Source: Kiritimatiellota bacterium (GTDB lineage Bacteria; Verrucomicrobiota; Lentisphaeria; Victivallales; JAADHT01). Taken from it: 10,007 nt of DNA. Of this stretch, positions 1 through 5,611 are shown piece by piece. The position numbers and the translations under genes were made by a program. The stretch lies in assembly GCA_013151705.1 (NCBI GenBank), contig JAADHT010000087.1, positions 1-10,007 on the forward strand. The letters are read 5' to 3'. The notes beneath the pieces were generated by a model, which did no database searches, had not been told where the DNA came from, and saw nothing but the letters and a program-made list of their open reading frames with translations. How positions within the stretch are numbered: the first letter of the stretch is position 1; every line of letters begins with the position of its first letter.

Positions 1-6
1 TCCTCC
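1..6 (-). promoter_or_regulatory. Possible Shine-Dalgarno of a minus-strand gene beyond the left edge
   Basis: Read on the minus strand, the last six bases before the window edge are GGAGGA, a near-perfect Shine-Dalgarno core. It is preceded by an AT-rich stretch (AAAATATAAT). If real, a minus-strand gene would start a few bases outside the window. The start codon is not visible, so this is only a pointer to the neighbouring sequence. Confidence 0.25.
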
Positions 7-33
7 GGATTATATTTTGAATTCACTTCATTC

Positions 34-63
34 TTGGATATTCCGTGTTGGATATTGGATATT
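34..63 (-). repeat. Short-period AATATCCAA repeat, left copy
   Basis: Three copies of the 9-mer TTGGATATT lie at 34-42, 48-56 and 55-63; read on the minus strand they are AATATCCAA. The first two are 14 nt apart and the last two overlap by two bases. The minus-strand sequence, AATATCCAA-CACGG-AATATCCAA followed by a GAA..AAGT stretch, matches the plus-strand sequence at the right end (9929-9962) unit for unit. This is a degenerate dispersed intergenic repeat rather than coding sequence. Confidence 0.7.
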
Positions 64-85
64 TTTTCTTATATTGAACCTAGCT

Positions 86-107
86 TCGCGCTGTCGGGGG
101 GGCGCGA
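86..107 (-). terminator. Hairpin just after fabH, possible weak terminator
   Basis: On the minus strand a perfect 6-bp stem, TCGCGC/GCGCGA, with a 10-nt loop begins 3 nt after the fabH stop codon. No U-tract follows directly; the next sequence is AAGCTAGGTT. It could end fabH transcription inefficiently or simply be an mRNA 3' structure. The position argues for a function and the missing T-run argues against a classical intrinsic terminator. Confidence 0.25.
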
Positions 108-110
108 CGG

Positions 111-1094
111 TCACCATTTGATGAGCGAGGCGCCCCAGGTCAAACCCGCTCCGAAGGCTGTGAGGAGAAGGTATTCGCCGCGTTCGATCTGACCGGTTCG
201 GACGATTTCATCCAGCGCTATGGGAATGGAGGCCGCGGAGGTGTTTCCGTATTTGTTCACGTTGATGAATACGTTGCGTTCGGTGAGATTCAGTCGTTTT
301 CCCACCGCTCCTATGATTCTTTTGTTCGCTTGATGGGGTATGAGCCATCGGATGTCGGTCGTCTTCAGACCCGCTTTTTCAAGCACTTCCTTGCATGCCC
401 CGACCATCATATTCACGGCCAGTTTGAAGACCTCCGAACCCGCCATTGTGATGAACTGTTCCCGATTTTTGAGCACCTCCTCGTCTATTGGTTTGGCGGA
501 GCCGCCGGCGGGCACCACGAGAATCTCGGTGTATCGTCCGTCGCATGCGAGTTTCGCGGATACCAAACCCGATGTGTCGTCGTCGCTCCGTTCAAGCACC
601 ACGGCGCCTGAGCCGTCGCCGAAGAGAACGCAGGTGTTTCTGTCCGTCCAATCCGTGAGATAAGTTATCTTCTCGACTCCCAGAACGAGCGCTTTCTTGT
701 AGGATGGATTAAAAGTCATCATCGAGTTCGCCACGTCCAAACCGAAAAGGAAGCCGCTGCAGGCGGCTTGAATGTCGAAGCAGACCGAGTTGAACGCCTC
801 GAGTTTGCGTTGGATGTAGCAGGAGGTGCTTGGAAATGGTTTGTCGCCGCTGACCGTGGCGACTACCATGAGGTCTATCTCATCCGCATTCACGCCGGAC
901 ATCTCCAAGGCTCTCTGGCAGGCTTTCAAGGCTATATCGGATGCAGCCTCGTCCTTCGCTCCCACGTGTCGCTCCTCGATTCCGGTGCGGGTGCGTATCC
1001 ACTCGTCGCTCGTATCGACCATTTTCTCCAAATCGAAATTCGTAAGCACCTTTTCCGGCGCGTATGAACCAGTTCCCAAAATCTTGACGCTCAT
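111..1094 (-). CDS. fabH: Beta-ketoacyl-ACP synthase III (FabH)
   Basis: FabH is a cytosolic enzyme that starts type II fatty-acid synthesis by condensing acetyl-CoA (or a short or branched acyl-CoA) with malonyl-ACP. The 327-residue protein has the family's usual length and is collinear with it. It has an early GTGSYAPE segment, TSDEWIRTRTGI at about 28-39, and the full catalytic triad: Cys112 in QAACSGF, His254 in PHQANKRI and Asn284 in YGNTSAAS. The C-terminus carries the expected AFGAGLTWGA. The ATG is preceded by AGGAG about 10 nt upstream. It follows plsX by 45 nt on the same strand, so the two are probably cotranscribed. No fabD, fabG or acpP follows within the window. Function is confident; primer preference (acetyl or branched) cannot be read from the sequence. 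Confidence 0.97.
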   Translation of the reverse strand: MSVKILGTGSYAPEKVLTNFDLEKMVDTSDEWIRTRTGIEERHVGAKDEAASDIALKACQRALEMSGVNADEIDLMVVATVSGDKPFPSTSCYIQRKLEAFNSVCFDIQAACSGFLFGLDVANSMMTFNPSYKKALVLGVEKITYLTDWTDRNTCVLFGDGSGAVVLERSDDDTSGLVSAKLACDGRYTEILVVPAGGSAKPIDEEVLKNREQFITMAGSEVFKLAVNMMVGACKEVLEKAGLKTTDIRWLIPHQANKRIIGAVGKRLNLTERNVFINVNKYGNTSAASIPIALDEIVRTGQIERGEYLLLTAFGAGLTWGASLIKW

Positions 1095-1139
1095 CGTATG
1101 ACTACTCCTGAAAATAAAATCAATTTCCCTCGGCGCGGG

Positions 1140-2150
1140 TCATCCCGCGCTGATCCCGGCCTCGGCTATGGCTTCCGTTATATTTTTGTTTATTCCGAAT
1201 TTCACGGATTCCTCGGCCACTCTGATCGCGTTTCTTATGGCTCTAGGGGATGACGAGCCATGTCCGATGACGCAAATGCCGTTCACTCCCAAGAGCCTGG
1301 CACCACCGTATTCCTCGGCATCCCCTATCTCCTTGAGTTCTCTGAACGCGCTTTTCATCAAGATGGCGCCGGTTTTGCGGATGGGGTTTTTTGAAAGGGC
1401 CTCTTTGAGCCAGTACATGCTGGCTCTGGCCATTCCTTCAGTGGCCTTGAGAAGAACGTTCCCCACGAAACCGTCGCACACGACCACATCGGCGGCTTTG
1501 TTGAAAAGAGTGTTTCCTTCGACGTTGCCAATGAAATTGAGAGGCATGTCGGAGAGTATTTTAAATGTCTCTTTGGTCAAATCGTTGCCTTTGACATCCT
1601 CCTCGCCCACACTCAATAATCCTATTCGGGGGCGGAGCGTGCTGAACGCGAGTCTCGCGAATGCCTCTCCCATAACCGCGAACTGCGCTAGATGCATGGG
1701 TTTGCAGTCGATATTCGCGCCGGCATCCAGAAGAATGAAAGGCCCTTGGGTCGCCGGCATTATTATGGCGATGGCGGGGCGGTCGACTCCCGGGAGCATT
1801 TTCATTCGGATTTTCGTCGCGGTGACGGCGGCGCCCGTGTGGCCGGCGCTCACGACGGCGTCGGCTTTGCCCTCGCTGACGAGAGTGGCGGCGACGGTTA
1901 TGGAGGAGTCTTTTTTAGATCTTATGGCCGCCACCGACGGATCGTCCATGTTGACGACTTGTTCGGTGTGGACGACCGTCAGCTGAGGATTTTTAGCTAT
2001 ATGGAATTTTTTAAGGAAAGGCAGCATCGCTTTTTCGTTCCCGACAAGCGCTATCTGAACTCCCGGCAACCGTTTAAGAGCTTCGGCCACACCCTCCACT
2101 ACGACGGCGGGAGCGTTGTCCCCACCCATTCCATCTACGGCGATTCTCAT
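1140..2150 (-). CDS. plsX: Phosphate acyltransferase PlsX
   Basis: PlsX converts acyl-ACP to acyl-phosphate, the acyl donor that PlsY uses to acylate glycerol-3-phosphate; it is a peripheral membrane enzyme. The 336-residue protein opens with the diagnostic DGMGGDNAP (6-14). It also has the AIRSKKDSS segment (75-83), LLDAGAN, GLLSVGEE with a following KGND, IGNVEGN, CDGFVGNVLLKATEG, and a C-terminal GARLLGVNG and GHGSSS. One family motif is altered: the usual SAGNTGA appears as SAGHTGA (101-107). I treat this as lineage variation because everything around it is intact. A GGGG-containing Shine-Dalgarno lies just upstream of the ATG. It sits between rpmF and fabH, the commonest bacterial arrangement. 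Confidence 0.97.
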   Translation of the reverse strand: MRIAVDGMGGDNAPAVVVEGVAEALKRLPGVQIALVGNEKAMLPFLKKFHIAKNPQLTVVHTEQVVNMDDPSVAAIRSKKDSSITVAATLVSEGKADAVVSAGHTGAAVTATKIRMKMLPGVDRPAIAIIMPATQGPFILLDAGANIDCKPMHLAQFAVMGEAFARLAFSTLRPRIGLLSVGEEDVKGNDLTKETFKILSDMPLNFIGNVEGNTLFNKAADVVVCDGFVGNVLLKATEGMARASMYWLKEALSKNPIRKTGAILMKSAFRELKEIGDAEEYGGARLLGVNGICVIGHGSSSPRAIRNAIRVAEESVKFGINKNITEAIAEAGISAG

Positions 2151-2261
2151 TGTCTTTTCCCCATTCGCATCCCCGCTCCGCCTCGATTTGAAACTTCGAC
2201 AGACGAACGTAAGCGGGTGCGGATTATTGATTTCAACGCACTGGCGCTGTCATCGGAAGCG

Positions 2262-2441
2262 CTACTCTTTGATAGTCAACACCTGTTTTCCTTTGTACAT
2301 GCCGCAAGAGGGGCAGACTCGGTGGGAGACTACCGGCGCTCCGCATTCGGAGCATTTGTTCACTTGCACTCCTTTGTAGCGGTTCGCCGCCTTGCGTTGG
2401 CGGCTTTTCATCTTCGAAGTCTTTCTTTTTGGTACAGCCAT
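2262..2441 (-). CDS. rpmF: 50S ribosomal protein L32
   Basis: This 59-residue protein is a structural component of the large ribosomal subunit. It begins MAVPKRKTSK, the signature N-terminus of L32. After a basic stretch it carries a complete zinc ribbon, C30-x2-C33 and C43-x2-C46, ending in MYKGKQVLTIKE. It is therefore the zinc-binding (four-cysteine) form. GGAG lies 8 nt upstream of the ATG. It is the first gene of the rpmF-plsX-fabH run, with a 111-nt gap before plsX. The DUF177 (YceD) gene that often precedes rpmF is absent. Confidence 0.97.
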   Translation of the reverse strand: MAVPKRKTSKMKSRQRKAANRYKGVQVNKCSECGAPVVSHRVCPSCGMYKGKQVLTIKE

Positions 2442-2740
2442 GATGTTTTCTCCATAATAAAATCATCGTATTCCAAATACTGCTCCACGGACGCGTTCGA
2501 CGCGGGGAGCGGCGCGGTCGCGTTTCAAGCCGCGTCCGCCTTTCAAAAGAAAAATATACGCTTTTCCTGAAAAAGCCAGTGGGGAAGTTAATAAAATCCT
2601 GTTTTTTCCTTTGCTGCTCCGTAATTTTTTCCTTATTCGAAGGTTGAACATTCGAATTAACGGTGTAGTTTCGTTCCGGTTCTGTGTTTTACTTGCTGCA
2701 TGTTTAAGTTTGTGTGTGAAATTTGACCGCGGGGTATGTG
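2442..2740. other. Divergent intergenic region between rpmF and adk
   Basis: This 299-nt gene-free stretch must hold the promoters for both the leftward rpmF operon and the rightward adk cassette. I see a small perfect hairpin, CGCGT-tcg-ACGCG, near 2491-2503, and several AT-rich runs at 2590-2640. The best plus-strand promoter candidate is TTGAAC at 2643 with TAGTTT 16 nt later, which is poor. No open reading frame here looks coding and I recognise no RNA family. The promoters are inferred from the divergent layout, not identified. Confidence 0.5.
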
Positions 2741-3394
2741 ATGATAACGAAACGGAATCTGGTTTTTCTAGGGGCTCCAGGTGCGGGAAAGGGAACGATA
2801 GCCCAAATTCTTTCCGAGAAAGAGGGTTTGGTGCATATTTCCACTGGAGACATTTTCAGGAACGAGATAAAAAACGAGACCGAGCTCGGAAAGAAGGCGA
2901 GGCATTACGTTACGACCGGCGGTCTGGTTCCCGATGATCTGGTTGCGGAGATGGTGGCCTCGCGACTCGCCGAGGGCGATTGCGCCACGGGATTCATACT
3001 CGATGGTTTTCCGAGAACCCTGCCGCAAGCCGACTTGTTCGAGACGGCTTTGGAGAAAATCGGACGAAAAATAGATTTGGTCGTCCTTTTCAACGCTGGC
3101 GAGGAGTTGTTGCTGAAGCGTTTGACAGCCAGGATAATATGCAAGCAATGCGGCTCCAATTTCAATAAGATTTTCATGCCTCCTGAAAAAGAGGGGATTT
3201 GCGACAAGTGCGGAGGCGAGCTTTATCAACGTACGGACGATTCGCTCGAAACGGCGAAGGAAAGACTGGAAATATACAACAAACAGACTGCGCCGCTTGT
3301 CGGCTACTATAAAGAAAAAGGATTGTTGGCCGAGGTCGATGGTTCCCTTGGAAAGGACTCCACCACGCCGCTTGTTATGGAGGTGGTTTCTTGA
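2741..3394 (+). CDS. adk: Adenylate kinase, zinc-type LID domain
   Basis: Adk interconverts ATP plus AMP and two ADP in the cytosol. The 217-residue protein has the P-loop GAPGAGKGT (11-19), the AMP-binding STGD followed by an Arg (34-40), DGFPRT (88-93), and LTAR leading into the LID. The LID is the long form with four cysteines (134, 137, 154, 157; C-x2-C...C-x2-C), which in this family binds a structural zinc. QRTDD and the following E-x3-RL close the active site. I chose the ATG at 2741, with GGGG 6 nt upstream, over an upstream in-frame TTG at 2723, because homologues begin near MITKRNLVFLG. Its stop overlaps the TTG start of map by 3 bases within a TTGA tetranucleotide. Upstream secY is missing. 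Confidence 0.96.
   Translation: MITKRNLVFLGAPGAGKGTIAQILSEKEGLVHISTGDIFRNEIKNETELGKKARHYVTTGGLVPDDLVAEMVASRLAEGDCATGFILDGFPRTLPQADLFETALEKIGRKIDLVVLFNAGEELLLKRLTARIICKQCGSNFNKIFMPPEKEGICDKCGGELYQRTDDSLETAKERLEIYNKQTAPLVGYYKEKGLLAEVDGSLGKDSTTPLVMEVVS
3379..3386 (+). promoter_or_regulatory. Strong Shine-Dalgarno that decides the TTG start of map
   Basis: GGAGGTGG lies inside the last codons of adk. Its GGAGGT core ends 6 nt before a TTG that overlaps the adk TGA stop (TTGA). No ATG or GTG occurs in frame near the map N-terminus, so this near-consensus ribosome-binding site compensates for the weak start codon and points to translational coupling between adk and map. Confidence 0.8.
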
Positions 3395-4167
3395 GGTCCG
3401 AGAAAGAGCGTGTAATCAATCCCGAATCCAGCATCGACGAGATACGGCTCGCCGCCCGCGCGGCGGCGGATGTGAGAGACAAGCTGCCTCAGATGATTCG
3501 CCCTGGGATGACCACAAAGCAGATAGATGATTTGGCGGCGATGCTGATAGCCGCCAGTGGAGGTAAAAGCGCTTTTTTTGGGTACAAGGGATATCCAGGG
3601 CAGATTTGCATATCGGTGAACGACGAGGTGGTGCATGGCATCGGCTCTCCGGCGCGGAGAGTCGAGCACGGTGATGTTTTGAGCCTCGACATAGGAATCG
3701 AATTGAACGGATTCATCGGCGACAACGCTACCACGATGGTGGTGGGCGGGACGGTTCCGTCGTCGGACGTCCAGCGTCTTTTGGATGGAACGCGTGAGGC
3801 TTTGGAGAAGGGGGTGCGCTCGGCGTTGGCGGGAAACCGCGTGAGAGACATAAGCGCCGCCGTTGAGAAAACGGCCAAACGGTACAAACTGGGAATAGTC
3901 CGCGAATATGTCGGGCATGCATGCGGGAGAAACCTCCATGAACCGCCTGAGATTCCCAACTACGCGGTGCGCGACAGAGGACCGGAGTTGCGTCCCGGAA
4001 TGGTATTGGCCATAGAGCCTATGCTCAATTTGGGTGGAAAAGATGTCGTGACCGACAAAGACAAGTGGACGGTTAGAACGCGCGATGGGAGCATTTCCGC
4101 GCATTTTGAACATATGGTACTTGTAACAAACAACAAACCGGAGATTTTAACGTGGCTAAAGACGTAA
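3391..4167 (+). CDS. map: Type I methionine aminopeptidase
   Basis: Map removes the initiator methionine from nascent proteins after deformylation, using two divalent metals. The 258-residue protein has the complete ligand set by comparison with the E. coli enzyme: Asp100, Asp111 (GDNATT), His176, Glu209 (AIEP) and Glu240 (HFEH). Active-site His82 (VVHGIGSP) and His183 (HEPPEIPNY) are also present. The motif after the first metal histidine reads GHACGR where GHGIGR is normal, a small departure in a highly conserved loop. The start is TTG, supported by a near-consensus Shine-Dalgarno. Its 3' end overlaps infA by 16 nt. The short N-terminus, without a zinc-finger extension, fits the bacterial MetAP-Ia form. 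Confidence 0.95.
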   Translation: MRSEKERVINPESSIDEIRLAARAAADVRDKLPQMIRPGMTTKQIDDLAAMLIAASGGKSAFFGYKGYPGQICISVNDEVVHGIGSPARRVEHGDVLSLDIGIELNGFIGDNATTMVVGGTVPSSDVQRLLDGTREALEKGVRSALAGNRVRDISAAVEKTAKRYKLGIVREYVGHACGRNLHEPPEIPNYAVRDRGPELRPGMVLAIEPMLNLGGKDVVTDKDKWTVRTRDGSISAHFEHMVLVTNNKPEILTWLKT

Positions 4168-4367
4168 TAACGATCGAAGGCACCGTGAAGGAGGTTCTCC
4201 CCAACACCAACTTCAAAGTTGAGTTGGAGAACGGACACGAGGTGCTGGCGCATATCAGTGGAAAGATGCGCCTTAATTTCATTCGGATCATTCCGGGCGA
4301 CACGGTGGTGATGGAGATGTCGCCCTACGATTTGACGAAAGCGAGAATCACGTATCGCAAGAAATGA
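4152..4367 (+). CDS. infA: Translation initiation factor IF-1
   Basis: IF-1 binds the 30S A site during initiation. This 71-residue S1/OB-fold protein matches the family almost throughout: an IEGTVKEVLPN strand, FKVELENGHEVLAHISGKMR, a PGDTVVMEMSPYDL turn, and the terminal RITYRKK. It is one residue shorter than the usual 72 because of a deletion near the N-terminus (MAKDVI in place of MAKEDVI-type). Translation starts at GTG, 8 nt after GGAG, inside the end of map. That 16-nt overlap suggests coupled translation. The usual followers rpmJ and rpsM are absent, and a MoxR ATPase follows instead. Confidence 0.96.
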   Translation: MAKDVITIEGTVKEVLPNTNFKVELENGHEVLAHISGKMRLNFIRIIPGDTVVMEMSPYDLTKARITYRKK

Positions 4368-4381
4368 TCAAGGAGCTTTCG

Positions 4382-5389
4382 ATGCCTGAATCGAATCGTA
4401 ACGAAGGAGATGTCGCCGCTATCGACAGATTGTGCTCGGCGTACGTCGATGTGAAGACGGAAATGGCGAAGACCATACATGGTCAGAGCGAGGTTATCGA
4501 GAAACTCGTGATATGCGTCCTTTCCGGAGGCCATGCGTTGCTTATGGGGGTTCCCGGACTCGCGAAAACTTTGATGATCCGCTCGCTGGCGGATTTGATG
4601 TCCCTGGATTTCAGCCGGATACAATTTACTCCCGACCTTATGCCGGCGGACATCACCGGAACCGAAATCCTTCAAGACTCCGACCAACCCGGCAAAAGAG
4701 CCTTCGAATTCGTGAAAGGCCCCATTTTCGCGAACATAATCCTCGCCGACGAGATAAACAGAACCCCTCCCAAAACCCAGGCGGCTCTTCTGCAGGCGAT
4801 GCAGGAGCACGAAGTTACGGCCATGGGGCGTACTTTCGAATTGGACGAGCCGTTTTTCGTTTTGGCCACTCAAAACCCGATAGAGCAGGAGGGCACCTAT
4901 CCGCTTCCTGAAGCGCAACTAGACAGATTCATGTTTTTCATTAAAGTCGATTATCCGTCGTTCGACGAAGAGTTGGCGGTCGCTCGCACCACCACCGGGT
5001 CCGCCACGCAGTCAATCGAGCGGATAATGAGTGGAGATGATATCATAGCCTATCAGAATCTCGTTAGACGAGTTCCCGTTCCCGACCATATGTACGAACA
5101 CGTCGTCTCGCTCGTCAGAAAAACCAGACCCAGCTCGAAGGAGGCTCCCGAATGGATCAACGGGCTCGTTACTTGGGGCGCCGGTCCGAGAGCCGTTCAA
5201 TATCTGATTTTGGGAGCCAAGGCGCACGCCGTTCTCAACGGGGACTATATCGTCGGAAAAGAGAATATAGACGCCATCGCCAAAGAAGTCCTGACGCACC
5301 GGATACTCCTCAGTTTCCATGCCGAGACCGAGGGAGTGACATCCGAGGACATCATCGACAGGCTTTCCGCCGAGACCAGTGTTGGCTGA
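4382..5389 (+). CDS. MoxR-family AAA+ ATPase
   Basis: MoxR ATPases are cytosolic hexameric chaperone-like proteins that often activate or mature metal-dependent or von Willebrand-type partner proteins. The 335-residue protein shows Walker A GVPGLAKT (56-63), Walker B LADE (121-124) continuing into INRTPPKTQAALLQAMQE, sensor 1 at Asn165 (ATQNP) followed by IEQEGTYPLPEAQLDRF with a candidate arginine finger at Arg182, and sensor 2 at Arg270 (GAGPRA). I chose the ATG at 4382 because AAGGAG lies 6 nt before it; an in-frame ATG at 4364 overlaps the infA stop (ATGA) but would place that site inside the gene. The typical neighbours (DUF58, BatA/BatB-like or transglutaminase genes) are not in the window, so its client is unknown. 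Confidence 0.93.
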   Translation: MPESNRNEGDVAAIDRLCSAYVDVKTEMAKTIHGQSEVIEKLVICVLSGGHALLMGVPGLAKTLMIRSLADLMSLDFSRIQFTPDLMPADITGTEILQDSDQPGKRAFEFVKGPIFANIILADEINRTPPKTQAALLQAMQEHEVTAMGRTFELDEPFFVLATQNPIEQEGTYPLPEAQLDRFMFFIKVDYPSFDEELAVARTTTGSATQSIERIMSGDDIIAYQNLVRRVPVPDHMYEHVVSLVRKTRPSSKEAPEWINGLVTWGAGPRAVQYLILGAKAHAVLNGDYIVGKENIDAIAKEVLTHRILLSFHAETEGVTSEDIIDRLSAETSVG

Positions 5390-5409
5390 AGGCGCCGCGG
5401 CTCTATAAT
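5382..5409 (+). promoter_or_regulatory. Candidate sigma-70 promoter for cobDQ
   Basis: A perfect TATAAT at 5404-5409 is preceded, after a 16-nt spacer, by TTGGCT at 5382-5387 (four of six to TTGACA). The -35 overlaps the last codons and stop of moxR. The predicted transcription start near 5415-5417 gives cobDQ a leader of about 195 nt. An inverted repeat, CCCGCA (5410-5415) and TGCGGG (5448-5453), straddles the start region and could be an operator or part of the RNA fold. Confidence 0.55.
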
Positions 5410-5415
5410 CCCGCA

Positions 5416-5611
5416 TGATTGAACACCTATCTTTCAACTGGGAAGATTGCGGGCGTCGTTGGTACCAAATAAAAAGCGGCGCGGGGCCGCCGCGTCCGCT
5501 TGGCGGGTAAACTCCAAACTTGTCAGCTTCTAGCTGAGACGGCCCCGTCGTCGTTAATCCGCGCGTTAGCGCTTTGGAGTGCGAGCCTCCTGTCTCGCTT
5601 TCTATTGGAAA
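5416..5611 (+). promoter_or_regulatory. Highly structured cobDQ leader, possible cis-regulatory RNA or palindromic repeat
   Basis: Between the promoter and the cobDQ ATG lie several perfect or near-perfect helices. They are ATCTTTC/GGAAGAT (5429-5435/5441-5447, one G-U), GCGGCG/CGCCGC (5476-5481/5488-5493), and a long-range 8-bp stem ACTCCAAA/TTTGGAGT (5511-5518/5573-5580). That stem encloses TCAGCT-tct-AGCTGA (5523-5537), GACG-gccc-CGTC (5538-5549) and GCGC-gtta-GCGC (5561-5572). A further hairpin, GCGAG/CTCGC, lies at 5581-5598 and is followed by TTTCTATT. GGAG at 5576-5579 could pair either upstream with the long stem or downstream with CTCC at 5587-5590, so mutually exclusive folds are possible. 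No cobalamin-riboswitch B12 box (GCCACTG) is visible. It may instead be a REP-like dispersed palindrome. Confidence 0.45.
5467..5493 (-). terminator. Intrinsic terminator facing the minus strand, inside the cobDQ leader
   Basis: Read on the minus strand, GCGGCG-gccccg-CGCCGC (5493 to 5476) is followed directly by TTTTTATTT. That is a GC-rich 6-bp stem with a 6-nt loop and a U-tract, the textbook intrinsic terminator shape. On the plus strand no T-run follows. No minus-strand gene lies immediately upstream, since cobDQ occupies the plus strand there. The element would therefore end antisense transcription or a small RNA, or it is a fortuitous part of the leader fold. Confidence 0.5.

Noticed and set aside
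2168..2235. Hairpin in the rpmF-plsX gap (CCGCT/AGCGG with flanking ATCC/GGAT)
   Set aside because: The loop is over 30 nt, the stem has an asymmetric bulge and there is no U-tract, so it cannot be called a terminator or attenuator.
1692..2570. Long plus-strand frame opposite plsX and rpmF
   Set aside because: It is antisense to two clearly recognised genes and shows no domain or conserved motif.
2463..2651. 62-codon minus-strand frame upstream of rpmF, considered as YceD/DUF177
   Set aside because: Too short, no resemblance to DUF177, no ribosome-binding site, and biased Arg/Lys composition typical of a chance frame.
2643..2670. adk promoter TTGAAC-16-TAGTTT
   Set aside because: Both boxes match consensus poorly; the existence of a promoter here is inferred only from the divergent gene layout.
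5505..5580. tRNA or tmRNA-like fold (8-bp closing stem with three hairpins)
   Set aside because: There is no T-loop sequence, no CCA-type end, no proper D or anticodon loop, and loop sizes are wrong.
5416..5611. Cobalamin riboswitch of the standard class
   Set aside because: Context fits, and fragments such as GGGTAAACTCC and GACGGCCCCG look superficially similar to core pieces. The B12 box GCCACTG and the GGTGAAAATCC-type core are absent and the order of elements does not match.
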